A program made the translations under genes and the position numbers. From NCBI RefSeq assembly GCF_033568475.1, contig NC_133123.1, positions 103,851,228 to 103,915,227 on the forward strand: DNA of 64,000 bases, written 5' to 3'. The notes under the pieces were generated by a model. The model did not search any database, had not been told where the DNA came from, and was given only the letters and a program-made list of their open reading frames with translations. Below are positions 1 to 11,983 of the stretch, in pieces (position 1 is the first letter of the stretch; each line of letters opens with the position of its first letter). The stretch is from Henckelia pumila (Eukaryota; Streptophyta; Magnoliopsida; Lamiales; Gesneriaceae).

Positions 1-1982
1 CGCATAGAACCATCCTTCTTCCGAACGAATAGAACAGGAGCACCCCAAGGCGATACACTAGGTCTGATGTATCCCTTGGCAATCAAATCCTCAAGCTGCT
101 CCTTCAACTCTCTCAATTCAATAAGTTCCATACGATAAGGAGCTTTTGAAATAGGTTGAGTACCTGGCACTAAGTCAATGCTGAATTCAACCTCTCGAAT
201 GGGTGGCAATCCAGGAACATCTTCCGGAAACACATCAGCAAAATCTCTAACCACTGGTAAGTCAACCAAAGCTGGGCTAGATTTCAGTACATCAACCGCA
301 TAAACCAAAAATCCTTCTGCATCTCTCTGTAACAAACGAGTAATAGATAACACTGAAATCAAAGGAATTCTAGATCGAGAACCCTTACCAAAGAATTTCC
401 ACTCGTCTGCCATTTCAGGTCTGAACCTGACAACCTTCAGAAAACAATCAACTGTCGCCCTGTACTTGGTTAAAGCATCTATCCCGACAATACAATCAAA
501 ATCTGACAACCCAAGCACAATACAGTCGAATTCTAACAAATTCCCCTCGAAACAAAATTCACAGTTCCTGACTAGTCGGACAGAAACAATTCCTCCACCC
601 AAAGGTGAAGTAACAGCTACTACTGTAGGCAAAAATTCAGTTGGCAAAGCATGCAATAACACATATTTCTCAGAGATAAAGGAATGGGAAGCACCGGTAT
701 CTATCAAGACATGAGCAGAATGATCGAAAATCGAACAGTTACCTGCTATGACATCGTCAGGTGCTGCTTGAGCCTGATACTCTGTCAATGCAAAGACTCG
801 TGCTTGCTGTCTTGGAGGCTGATTTGCACTAGAGCTACCTCCCTGTCTGTTCTGCTGTTGCTGGGGTTGGAAAGAGTGCACTGCAGACGACTGCCTCTCC
901 GGCTGAGCTGCAGGTCTAGACGAACTCCCACTCTGAGCTCTATCTCTATTACGTTGAGGGCACACTTTAGAGAAGTGTCCCGGTTGCTGACATGTGTTAC
1001 AATTGCCGAAGACTCCCACACACTGATCCGGTGAGTGTCTTCCTCCACACTTGCTGCAGTACAAGGATGATGACCCAGAACTCGGTCCTGAACCGAATTG
1101 CTTCGAACCACTGGAACTGGACGAACTGTTCCCCTGTCTCTTGAACTGTTTACCTCTTGCCTTGTACTGATCCTTTCTGTTTCCCCCACTGTTTCCACCT
1201 TCATACCTCTGCTGTTGGTTCTGATATTGAGGTGGCTGATTCTGGTACTGAGATGGTTGGTTCTGATACTGTCTCTGCTGCTGAGGTGCCCCCTGATTAC
1301 CTCTTTGCCTCCACAAGCCTGCTTCTGCTCCCTTTGCGTAATTCATGGCATCCGCAAAGTTGCTAGGCCTGTTGGTGTTAACCAACGTGAAGACATTGGG
1401 GTTCAACCCGTTGATGAACTGATCTGCCTTAGCTTCTTCATCTCCGGCAATTAGTGGTGCAAAACGCAACAGACTATCGAACTTAGCCACGTACTCTTCA
1501 ATGTTCAGATTCCCTTGCCTCAGATTTGCAAACTCTGCTCCCTTATCCTTACGATACGAGATAGGGAAAAACCGCTTATAAAACTCAGATTTAAAAAGAG
1601 TCCAAGTAACCTCTGTACCTCTACTCTCAAATGCTTTCTTTGTCATGATCCACCAGCTCTTAGCACCACCACGCAGCTGATGAATTACCAACCTGATTCG
1701 GCGGTCATCTGTGTAGTCAATGGAATCAAACAACTGATCCATATCATCCAACCAACTCTCACAGTCAACTGGATTTTCTGAACCCATCAACAATGGCGGA
1801 TTGAACGACTGAAACCTCTTCAGCAAGGTTTTCATAGGAGTTGCTGAAGCATCCAACTGATCAACTTCAATGCTAGCTTGTTCAGTCGCAGGGATAACTG
1901 GTGGTGTGTTTCTGTTTATCACTCGACGAGGACCCATCTGATAATCAAAGGTTAGCACACGAGATATCTCAATCGCTACCAT
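1..1982 (-). CDS. gypsy A copy 1: partial gag-protease-RT
   Basis: This is the minus-strand homologue of 5019-7000 and runs off the window edge inside the reverse transcriptase. It encodes gag, a CCHC zinc knuckle, a retropepsin-like DTGAS site and the first part of RT. No stop-bounded fragment is seen in this frame, so the frame appears open from the start codon near 1982 to position 1; I did not check every codon. At 1250, where copy 2 has an in-frame stop, copy 1 keeps a glutamine codon. Copy 1 is therefore the better-preserved gag-pol. Whether it also lacks integrase cannot be seen here. Confidence 0.8.
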   Translation of the reverse strand, partial: MVAIEISRVLTFDYQMGPRRVINRNTPPVIPATEQASIEVDQLDASATPMKTLLKRFQSFNPPLLMGSENPVDCESWLDDMDQLFDSIDYTDDRRIRLVIHQLRGGAKSWWIMTKKAFESRGTEVTWTLFKSEFYKRFFPISYRKDKGAEFANLRQGNLNIEEYVAKFDSLLRFAPLIAGDEEAKADQFINGLNPNVFTLVNTNRPSNFADAMNYAKGAEAGLWRQRGNQGAPQQQRQYQNQPSQYQNQPPQYQNQQQRYEGGNSGGNRKDQYKARGKQFKRQGNSSSSSSGSKQFGSGPSSGSSSLYCSKCGGRHSPDQCVGVFGNCNTCQQPGHFSKVCPQRNRDRAQSGSSSRPAAQPERQSSAVHSFQPQQQQNRQGGSSSANQPPRQQARVFALTEYQAQAAPDDVIAGNCSIFDHSAHVLIDTGASHSFISEKYVLLHALPTEFLPTVVAVTSPLGGGIVSVRLVRNCEFCFEGNLLEFDCIVLGLSDFDCIVGIDALTKYRATVDCFLKVVRFRPEMADEWKFFGKGSRSRIPLISVLSITRLLQRDAEGFLVYAVDVLKSSPALVDLPVVRDFADVFPEDVPGLPPIREVEFSIDLVPGTQPISKAPYRMELIELRELKEQLEDLIAKGYIRPSVSPWGAPVLFVRKKDGSM

Positions 1983-2223
1983 CAGTGCCCTTACAACCGC
2001 TTGGAATACCGAATACCAGTCGAGAACAGAAACAGTTATATCTCAAGTAGATCATGCTTTATTAATTTAAATCACACAACCATGTAATTCAAATAATGCT
2101 CAAACAATAAAGCATGCTCGCATGGAATTAAGTACACAATTAAATAATTCAAACACATGCGAGGAGTCATTACACACAGACTCGATCTACCCCGCTCACT
2201 CTAGTTCGACCAAGAATCTTAAA

Positions 2224-2235
2224 GCTCTGATACCA
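2224..2235 (-). other. Primer-binding site, tRNA-iMet type (gypsy A copy 1)
   Basis: The minus strand reads TGGTATCAGAGC, complementary to the 3' end of plant initiator tRNA-Met. It lies 5 nt inside the LTR end at 2241. The same site is at 7242-7253 in copy 2. Confidence 0.9.
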
Positions 2236-2240
2236 CTTAA

Positions 2241-4278
2241 TGTGAGACCTCGATTCTAAACCACTAATCTCGGATTAAACAACAAGTAAGCAAACAAGAA
2301 TCCAAGACTAAAACAATTCAAAAGTTTTTTTTTTTTTTTTTTTTAAAACGCCCGCGCCCGCGCGAGGAACCAAGCTCGCGCGCGCGCGGGCAAACGATCC
2401 CGAGGCCCAACGGAGGCCTCGCGCGCGCGCGAGGAACGCCTCGCCCGCGCGCGGAAGGCCTGGGCAGAAATGCTCAGGCTGCAGAAAAAGAAAAGGGATT
2501 CCGCGCTTGGTCCGACATGCCTTCAAATACAATTACAATAACAGGGTGTAGGGAAACATGCCATAACAAGTCATGCTTTCAGAAGGCCTAAAAACAACCA
2601 GAAGTCTAAATCGATACAACAACAACATACTTCGATTTCAGATTACAATCCGAATACAAACTAATTCGAATAACAAAACATATCAAGTTCGAGTTCTAAC
2701 ATGCTTCAATCTTAAACTAGATAAACATGCTAATTCGACTTCTAAACCGAGTCTCACTTCTACTACTTGCCCTCGAAGCTAACCATGCCTCTTCTGACTT
2801 GTTCCTGCCCCACCTGTTGCCAAGTACACATACAAAACAAAGCAACAGCCGGATAACCGGTGAGAATGATAATCCCAGTAAAAGCAACATATCAAGTAAT
2901 GAATATACAACATGCTATCAAACCACATATTCAAGTCGAAGTTAATGATATGCATGTCTTTAAAACCAGGATATCGATTCTGATAAACACGGGAGTATTG
3001 CTCTGCTTTTGGGATCCCGAGGATGAGATCACGTAACGACTCACCGACTCTCCCAATCGAGGTGGTGCCACGTATCCCACTCCTCTAGACTTTGAGCAAC
3101 CATAATGAGTATGCTAGCACTAGGAGAAATACTACAACCTAGGCCACTCAATCATAGTTCCCAAACGTCTAACAAAAAGGGCGGTTCTGCCCGCTGAAAT
3201 CAAAGTAGGCTCAAGATGAATGCATAACAGAAACATAAACATAAGCCACATAACAAAAACTCAATCAATCAACAATTACAAGTTCCACGTGCTAGAACAA
3301 GTATCAATGCAATATGTGATTTAAAAAGGGAAACTCGAGAACCAACAGTCCCGAGTATGCTATCCCGCTACGATGACTGCTTTTACCTTTCAATGCAGTA
3401 GTTCCAACTCCAGGAAAGCTACAACAAAAGATTGTATCAACAACAATACAATCTAAACAACAACTACGGATCAAGGTAAATCTCATTACCGATCTTCGTC
3501 CAACTCTGAAACGATCAATCAGCTGCTAACTCAGGGCTTGACAACTCCAAACGAATCTGTTCAGATACAAGAGATGATCAACAACCACGATCACTCACAC
3601 ACCAAGACTTCAATCAATACAAAAACGATTCGAAAACCCAAAACTCAAACCGACGGCATAACGGCTATAAACTGAACAAACCGGCAACGCAGACAGCAGT
3701 TCAATACTGATAACAACTCAATTCAATGCCCAAAACAACAACAACAAAGCAAACCCATCAATCTCAAAATCCACATTTTCGAAAATGGCTTCCAAAAATC
3801 ATAACAAATCCGGACGTCGCTCTAATTCAAAACCGACAGATAATAAACGATCAGAACTCTGTCTAGAACAACATACTAGAATCTAAATCGATTCTAACAA
3901 CCTCCGAAAAACAAAACATATCCGATCGGAGAAATACTTACAATATAACAGAGCTCTCACTGCAGTGATCGATAATCTGCCTTCAGAATTAATTTCTAAC
4001 GGACGGATCGAGCTCGGACTGGATTTTGAAAGCTCCAAACTCACGTTTGGCTCTCTAATGGAGGTTGGAGGCGTGGAGAAGGAAAGGAGGAGGAGAAGAA
4101 GACCAATTTCAATCCAATCAAGTTGTAGATAATATATAAAATTCCATATTTGCATTTTAGTCCCTGAAAAATCCAATTTTTGCAAAAAGGACCCTGATCA
4201 AAATCAAACCGGCTCGAGAACTCTGTAATCTCTGATTAACTCAAATAAATTCAATTAAGATAAAAACGGGGCGTTACA
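2241..4278 (-). repeat. gypsy A LTR, shared by the two units
   Basis: A 2038-bp LTR with termini TGTAACGCCCC and GGTCTCACA on the minus strand. From 2241 to about 3410 it is nearly identical to the LTR at 7259-9283. From about 3415 to 4150 (the U3 side) the two differ heavily, and the last 130 bp are similar again. A poly-T run at about 2326-2344 is followed by GC-rich palindromes at 2350-2391 and 2417-2434. The left and right LTRs are not simple copies of one another. Confidence 0.88.
2350..2470. repeat. GC-rich palindrome cluster in gypsy A LTR
   Basis: Positions 2350-2366 and 2375-2391 form 17-bp arms with one mismatch around an 8-nt loop. Positions 2417-2434 form a perfect 18-bp palindrome made mostly of CG steps. 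A poly-T tract lies immediately to the left. The copy at about 7362-7480 keeps the same layout with small differences. On the element's own strand this sits in the R/U5 side of the LTR, upstream of the A-run and primer site. Confidence 0.75.
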
Positions 4279-7000
4279 CTGTGAAACCTCCAGTACCCTT
4301 CGGAATAGAAAGAATTGGAGCACTGGTCAGTCTCCTCTTCAGATCAACAAAGCTAGCCTCACAATCTGTAGTCCAGACAAAAGGCGCATTCTTCTGAGTC
4401 AGCTGGGTAATAGGCTTGGCAATAGACGAGAAACCCTCGATGAAACGACGGTAATAACCAGCTAAACCCATGAAGCTTCGGATCTCAGGTACTGATGTCG
4501 GTCTAGGCCAATTCATAACCGCTTCGATTTTGCTGGGATCGACAGAAATCCCATCTTCAGAAATAATATGACCGAGAAAGACAACTCGATCTAACCAGAA
4601 TTCGCATTTCGATAGCTTGGCAAACAACTGCTCAACTCGTAAAATCTGCAAGACGATTCTCAAGTGCTCTGCATGGTCAGTACGGTTCTTCGAGTAGATA
4701 AGAATATCATCGATGAAAATAATGACGAACTCATCTAAATAACGCTGAAAGATACGGTTCATCAAACCCATAAAAACAGCTGGAGCGTTAGTCAAACCGA
4801 ACGGCATGACTATAAACTCAAAGTGACCATACCTCGTTCTGAATGCGGTCTTAGGAACATCTTCCTCTCGCACTCTCAGCTGATGGTAGCCTGACCTCAG
4901 ATCAATCTTAGAGTAGACAGAAGAACCCTGCAGTTGATCGAACAAGTCATCTATTCGGGGTAAAGGATACCTGTTCTTAACTGTAGCCTGATTCAATTGA
5001 CGGTAGTCGATACAGAGCCGCATAGAACCATCCTTCTTCCGAACGAATAGAACAGGAGCACCCCAAGGCGATACACTAGGTCTAATGTATTCCTTGGCAA
5101 TCAAATCCTCAAGCTGCTCCTTCAACTCTCTCAATTCAACAAGTGCCATACGATAAGGAGCTTTTGAAATAGGTTGAGTACCTGGCACTAAGTCAATGCT
5201 GAATTCAACATCTCGAATGGGTGGCAATCCAGGAACATCTTCCGGAAACACATCAGCAAAATCTCTAACCACTGGTAAGTCAACCAAAGCTGGGCTAGAT
5301 TTCAGTACATCAACCGCATAAACCAAAAATCCTTCTGCACCTCTCTGTAACAAACGAGTCATAGATAACACTGAAATCAAAGGAATTCTAGATCGAGAAC
5401 CCTTACCAAAGAATTTCCACTCGTCTGCCATTTCAGGTCTGAACCTGACAACTTTCAGAAAACAATCAACTGTTGCCCTGTACTTGGTCAAAGAATCTAT
5501 ACCGACAATACAATCAAAATCTGACAACCCAAGCACAATACAGTCGAATTCTAACAAATTCCCCTCGAAACAAAATTCACAGTTCCTGACTAGTCGGACA
5601 GAAACAATTCCTCCACCCAAAGGTGAAGTAACAGCTACTACTGTAGGCAACAATTCAGTTGGCAAGGCATGCAATAACACATATTTCTCAGAGATAAAGG
5701 AATGGGAAGCACCTGTATCTATCAAGACATGAGCAGAATGACCAAAAATCGAACAGTTACCTGCTATGACATCGTCAGGTGCTGCCTGAGCCTGATCCTC
5801 TGTCAATGCAAAGACTCGTGCTTGCTGTCTCGGAGGCTGATTTGCACTAGAGCTACCTCCCTGTCTGTTCTGCTGTTGCTGGGGTTGGAAAGAGTGCACT
5901 GCAGACGACTGCCTCTCCGGCTGAGCTGCAGGTCTAGACGAACTCCCACTCTGAGCTCTATCTCTATTACGTTGAGGGCACACTTTAGAGAAGTGTCCCG
6001 GTTGCTGACATGTGTTACAATTGCCGAAGACTCCCACACACTGATCCGGTGAGTGTCTTCCTCCACACTTGCTGCAGTACAAGGATGATGACCCAGAACT
6101 CGGTCCTGAACCGAATTGCTTCGAACCACTGGAACTGGACGAACTGTTCCCCTGTCTCTTGAACTGTTTACCTCTTGCCTTGTACTGATCCTTTCTGTTT
6201 CCCCCACTGTTTCCACCTTCATACCTCTGCTGCTGGTTCTGATGTTGAGGTGGTTGATTCTGGTACTAAGATGGTTGGTTCTGATACTGCCTCTGCTGCT
6301 GAGGTGCCCCCTGATTACCTCTTTGCCTCCACAAGCCTGCTTCTGCTCCCTTTGCGTAATTCATGGCATCCGCAAAGTTGCTAGGCCTGTTGGTGTTAAC
6401 CAACGTGAAGACATCGGGGTTCAACCCGTTGATGAACTGATCTGCCTTAGCTTCTTCATCTCCGGCAATTAGCGGTGCAAAACGCAACAGACTATCGAAC
6501 TTAGCCACGTACTCTTCAATGTTCAGATTCCCTTGCCTCATATTTGCAAACTCTGCTCCCTTATCCTTACGATACGAGATAGGGAAAAACCTCTTATAAA
6601 ACTCAGATTTAAAAAGAGTCCAAATAACCTCTGTACCTCTACTCTCAATTACTTTCTTTGTCATGATCCACCATCTCTTAGCACCACCACGCAGCTGATG
6701 AATTACTAACCTGATTTGGCGGTCATCTGTGTAGTCAATGGAATCAAACAACTGATCCATATCATCCAACCAACTCTCACAGTCAACTGGATTTTCTGAA
6801 CCCATCAACAATGGCGGATTGAACGACTGAAACCTCTTCAGCAAGGTTTCCATAGGAGTCGCTGAAGCATCCAACTGATCAACCTCAGTGCTAGCTTGCT
6901 CAGTCGCAGGGATAACTGGTGGTGTGTTTCTGTTTATCACTCGACGAGGACCCATCTGATAATCAAAGGTTAGCACACGAGATATCTCAATCGCTACCAT
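4274..7000 (-). pseudogene. gypsy A copy 2: gag-protease-RT, truncated before RNase H
   Basis: One reading frame is interrupted by a TAG at 6266-6268. Gag occupies 7000-6266. After the stop the frame stays open, and 6082-4274 gives 602 codons. Within that stretch a CCHC knuckle ([14 protein letters not shown]) lies at residues 22-35, a retropepsin DTGAS at about 122-126, and RT with the FIDDILIYS catalytic box near residue 445. The frame ends at 4274 because it runs straight into the LTR. The gag-pol of this superfamily normally continues into RNase H, integrase and sometimes a chromodomain, all missing here. The product would make particles and prime cDNA only if the stop were bypassed, and it cannot integrate by itself. 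Confidence 0.9.
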
Positions 7001-7241
7001 CAGTGCCCTTACAACCGCTTGGAATACCGAATACCAGTCGAGAACAGAAACAGTTATATCTCAAGTAGATCATGCTTTATTAATTTAAATCACACAACCA
7101 TGTAATTCAAATAATGCTCAAACAATAAAGTATGCTCGCATGGAATTAAGTACACAATTAAATAATTCAAACGCATGCGAGGAGTCATTACACATAGACT
7201 CGATCTACCCCGCTCACTCTAGTTCTACCAAGAATCTTAAC

Positions 7242-7253
7242 GCTCTGATACCA
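7242..7253 (-). other. Primer-binding site, tRNA-iMet type (gypsy A copy 2)
   Basis: The minus strand reads TGGTATCAGAGC, 5 nt from the LTR boundary at 7259. It is identical to the copy 1 site. Confidence 0.9.
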
Positions 7254-7258
7254 CTTAA

Positions 7259-9283
7259 TGTGAGACCTCGATTCTAAACCACTAATCTCGGATTAAACAA
7301 CAATTAAGCGAACAAGAATCCAAGAGTAAAACAAGTCAAAGTTTTTTTTTTTTTTTAAAACGCCGCGCGCCCGCGCGAGGAACCAAGCTCGCGCGCGCGC
7401 GGGCAAACAATTCCGAGGCCCAACGGAGGCCTCGCGCGTGCGCGAGGAACGCCTCGCCCGCGCGCGGAAGGCCTGGGCAGAAAATGCTCAGGCTGCAGAA
7501 AAAAAAAAAGAAAGGATTCCGCGCTTGGTCCGATATGCCTTCAAATACAAATGCAATAACAGGGTGTAGGGAAACATGCCATAACAAGTCATGCTTTCAG
7601 AAGGCCTAAAAACAACCAGAAGTCTAAATCGATACAACAACAACATACTTCGATTTCAGATTACAATCCGAATACAAACTAATTCGAATAACAAAACATA
7701 TCAAGTTCGAGTTCTAACATGCTTCAATCTTAAACTAGATAAACATGCTAATTCGACTTCTAAACCGAGTCTCACTTCTACTACTTGCCCTCGAAGCTAA
7801 CCATGCCTCTTCTGACTTGTTCCTGCCCCACCTGTTGCCAAGTACACATACAAAACAAAGCAACAGCCGGATAACCGGTGAGAATGATAATCCCAGTAAA
7901 AGCAACATATCAAGTAATGAATATACAAAATGCTATCAAACCACATGTTCAAGTCGAAGTTAATGATATGCATGTCTTTAAAACCAGGATATCGATTCTG
8001 ATAAACACGGGAGTATTTCTCTGCTTTTGGGATCCCGAGGATGAGATCACGTAACGACTCACCGACTCTCCCAATCGAGGTGGTGTCACGTATCCCACTC
8101 CTCTAGACTTTGAGCAACCATAATGAGTATGCTAGCACTAGGCAAAATACTACAACCTAGGCCTCTCAATCATAGTTCCCAAACGTCTAACAAAAAGGGC
8201 GGTTCTGCCCGCTAAAATCAAAGTAGGCTCAAGATGAATGCATAACAGAAACATAAACATAAGCCACATAACAAAAACTCAATCAATCAACAATTACAAG
8301 TTCCACGTGCTAGAACAAGTATCAATGCAATATGTGATTTAAAAAGGGAAACTCGAGAACCAACAGTCCCGAGTATGCTATCCCGCTACGATGACTGCTT
8401 TTACCTTTCAATGCAGTAGTTCCAACTCTGGATAAGCTACAACAAAAGGTTTAATCAACAACTAAACAATCCAACAACAAAGGCAACGGTTCAAGGTAAT
8501 CTCTTTACCGTTCTTCGTCCAATTCTCGACGACCAAATGCTGCTAACACAGGGCTTGACAACTCCAAACGAATCTGTTCAGATACAATCAAATATCAATT
8601 ACCATGATCGACTTACAAGCCAAGTTCAACAACTTCAAAAAACGGTTCAAATCTCCAAAACTCAAACCAACGGCATAACGGCTATAACTGAACAAACCGG
8701 CAACGCAGACAGCAGTTCAATACTGATAACAACTCAATTCAATGCTAATACAACAACAACAAGACAAACCCAACAAATCTCAAAAGCTAGATTTTCGAAT
8801 AATACTTCCAAAAATCATAACAATTCCAAACGTCGCTCTATTTCAAAACAGACAGATAATAAACGATCAGAACTCTGTAGAGAACAACATACTCGAATCT
8901 AACTCGATTCTAACAACATCCAAAAACTAGAATGCGTCCGATCGTAGAAAAACTTACGATATAACAGAGCTCTCACTGCTGTGATCGATAATCTGCCTTC
9001 AGAAATAAATTCCAACGGCCGGATCGAGCTTGGAATGAAATCACAAAGCTTGGAAACTCATTTGGGCGCCTACAATGGAGGGAGACGTCTTGGAGGAAGA
9101 TGGAGGAGACTCCTCAACTTAAATATAAGTGTAGATAATATATAAAACTCAAAATTTGCGTTTTAGTCCCTGAAATTCCAAAATTTGCAAAAAGGACCCT
9201 GATCAAAATAAAGTCGGCTCGTGAACTCTGCAATCTCCGATTAACTCAAATAAACTCATTTAAGATAAAAACGGGGCGTTACA
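7259..9283 (-). repeat. gypsy A 5' LTR
   Basis: A 2025-bp LTR on the minus strand, TGTAACGCCCC...GGTCTCACA. It contains the same poly-T and GC palindrome block (about 7342-7480). Sequence to the right of 9283 belongs to gypsy B, so A was inserted into B or recombined with it. The right flank starts AATAG. Confidence 0.88.
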
Positions 9284-10063
9284 AATAGTTTCATTCTTCA
9301 ACTCAATTCACAAATTCTCTTTTCTGACACAGAGGTTAAAATATAACACAGCTTTCAGCTATCATATATCTCTTGCACCTACAACATCAACAGGTGAAAA
9401 CAACATAAATATGTTACCTGTAAGTCTCATTCTCAGGTGCAATGTTATTCTGATCCTCTATATACTTCTGCTATTTATTCTTCATTCAAATCTTCTTAGA
9501 ATCTATGTTTCTTCGAACAGATTCTAGCACATCTACCTACATTTTCTTTACACTGCTTGGTCGTATATCTTCCTCCACAATTAGTGTAATAATTTCTAAT
9601 ATACTCTGAATTCAGAATCAGACTAATCCATCTCGATTCGCTAGAGTTAAAGATTTATTTTCATATCATGCACTTCATATCTGTTCTGGAAATAAAATTG
9701 TAGATAAAGTTGTGAGTATCTCACATACTCTTGCATGTCTACAATTTCATTCTCTTAAATCATTATTCAGCTTCAATTCTCTTAGACAGGGCTATGTCTT
9801 TCAGAAAATGTTTCAATCATCAACATTTATTCAGACATATTCTTAGAATTCAATCCATTATATAATTCACTCAATCTTGAGCTTTCTTATTATCATTTAC
9901 AATTCAGAGAATCATAGTAGGCTTGAAAATTCTAATAAGGCATTCCTCAAATTCAAAATATTCATCTTCTACAGGGTATATTTTTCTTTTTCATCATTTC
10001 TATCTGTTGTGGCAAAGAATAATAAACAAAAGTATGTTCTAAGCACTTACCAACAATCAATAT
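9284..10063 (-). mobile_element. gypsy B internal region, distal part with decayed gag
   Basis: This is the continuation of 19785-20335, separated from it by copia-1. At about 9540-9600 the minus strand still reads a degenerate zinc-knuckle region (NCGGRYTTKQCKENVGRC), similar in arrangement to the [10 protein letters not shown] knuckle of gypsy A but lacking key cysteines. Frames are broken throughout. The distance from the B primer site to this knuckle, excluding copia-1, is about 1.0 kb, against about 1.2 kb in A, which supports homology. The last five bases, AATAT (10059-10063), are one copy of the copia-1 target duplication. Confidence 0.65.
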
Positions 10064-11969
10064 TGTTGGATAACTGGCGTTCAGATCAATCACGATTGAT
10101 ACCCGGTGCAGCGGAAGTTTAAAAATTTTATCATGGAACGATTCCATGGTGTGGGTATCAACCATTCAACGATTAAATTATTGTGTGTGTAAAATTCAAA
10201 TAACAATTAATTAAATTTTACCTCCAATCTCGAAGCGAGATTAATGGACACCACACAGATTTCTCTGCGCTTCTTGTATCTCCCAGGAACTGATGAACTC
10301 CTTCAATCAGGTCCACGAATGGGGTTTAAATCCCTCTGACAGATTGCACTAGAAAATCTGTCAGAAGTTTTCTGCGAAGAGATTAAACGAATCTGATTCG
10401 TTATTCCTGACTGCAATTAAAAATCACAGACCGGAAATTCTCTGACAGAGCAAGGAGGGGGCGGCCGAATTGTGAGAGAGAGAGGAGGCTAGGGTTTCGA
10501 ATTCTGTCTCTCAAAATAATGACCTGTTGTGTCTAATTTCTGTAATGCAATAACTTATTTATAATGCAGGCCACTAACAGCTTAGGGCCCATTAGTCATA
10601 AGTTAAGGCCCGACAAGCAAAGCCCGCACGTTCAGAAATTAATATAAAATTCATCGTGACTCCGATTGATGAACCGATTTCACCAATGTGCACAGAAACC
10701 ATTTCTGCACATTTTAAAGTCAAAATAAATTTTCCTGAATCCGAATTCAGTGTTTTCCAAAAATGTCCATCCCTATGTCATTTTAGGAAATCCTACTCCC
10801 TTACTCTTATTTAAGAAGTCCAACTCCTTAGTTCATTAAATTTAACTCTTTAAATTTAACTATCTCAACGGGGATTAAAACTCCATTACACTGTGTGACC
10901 CTCAATGGTTCAGGGATACAGCTAGCCGTGGGCTCACAACTCCTTGTGACTCGGAACAACACTTTCCGACTTGCCCAACGAATCATGGTAAAGCGCCTAG
11001 CAACATCGCCCCATGATTCCCTAGGTATCACTGATAGTGCCTACAAGAACCAGTAGATTTTGGTTAGCGTACAGTACGGTCCCTTCATCTATATATCCTG
11101 ATCGAATCAACAACCATTGGTATATCGAGAGTCGCTCAAGATTCGATAACTATGCAATACATCTTGAAGATCAAATTAGTGACATCGCATGTGCTACTAA
11201 GAAACCATTTCTTAAATCACATCAAGTACTCTGGCCAGAGATTTGTCACACTAATATCTCCTCAGATCGCATAGGATATCCACACTCGCAAGTATGTGGT
11301 GAATCCTTGACAACAATGCATTGACTCCTATATGTGTCGTAACTGTACCCAATCTCGACACCTGATGACCCCCATAGAGTCGGTAAACGAGTCAAAGCAC
11401 AGCACTAGCATATAGAGTCTCCATGATGTTTCAAGTCGTAAGGACTAATGGTGTACAACCAAAACCGCGGACTTTATCCACTCGATAAGTGATAACCACT
11501 TGGAAAGTCCGGATAGGGTAGTTCGATTATTCATCCTATGAATATCCATTTGCATGCTTCGAACATCTCCATGTTTCCTACCAATGAAACGTGGTACTCC
11601 GCATCGCAAATGCTAGTCTCAAACTCGAGCGATCCTTATCCTTATTATCGGACGGCTCAATCGACTAGGAACGGTTTTAGAATATACAGTGACTATAAGA
11701 TGTATTTCATGATAGACATCCCCATGTTCTACCACATCTTACATACACTATAGTATATTCAAGGTCTTTATCAAAACAACAATAGTATATCACAATATAA
11801 CAATATGAAGTAATATAAAGTCATTGCCATTAATAAAAGTGTAAATAATATTAATATGACTAGTTGGCTATAGGGCAAGTGTAAATAATATTAAACAAAA
11901 GATTGTTTATACAAAGAGTCATCAAAGCCCATAGCCACACAGTTGGCTCACTGGGCACCCACTCTTACA
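10064..11969 (-). repeat. copia-1 3' LTR
   Basis: A 1906-bp LTR with TG...CA termini. Compared with the other LTR it has about 40 extra bases near 11854-11893. These include 26 nt (11855-11880) that are an exact inverted copy of 11977-12002, just inside the internal region. Confidence 0.93.
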
Positions 11970-11980
11970 ATCTCCCACTT
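11970..11980 (-). other. copia-1 polypurine tract
   Basis: The minus strand reads AAGTGGGAGAT directly beside the LTR. This is the purine run expected to prime plus-strand DNA synthesis. Confidence 0.8.
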
Positions 11981-11983
11981 GCC

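Larger units (their letters stand above)
1..9283 (-). mobile_element. Ty3/gypsy family A: tandem LTR-internal-LTR-internal array
   Basis: Two head-to-tail units with a constant offset of 5018 bp: position 1 corresponds to 5019, and the LTRs start at 2241 and 7259. On the minus strand the order is LTR (9283-7259), tRNA-Met primer site, gag-protease-RT (7000-4274), LTR (4278-2241), primer site, gag-protease-RT (1982 to the window edge). LTRs run TGTAAC...CACA on the minus strand, giving the TG...CA termini of LTR elements. The complete internal region stops at the RT/RNase H border, so the unit is non-autonomous. The RT sequence suggests a Tekay/Del-like chromovirus, but the integrase and chromodomain that would prove this are absent. 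The left end lies outside the window, so no target duplication can be tested. Confidence 0.9.

Noticed and set aside
785..1454. Several overlapping frames on both strands at 466-1454 and 5484-6472
   Set aside because: They are shadows of the gag-pol coding sequence, repeated at the 5018-bp offset.
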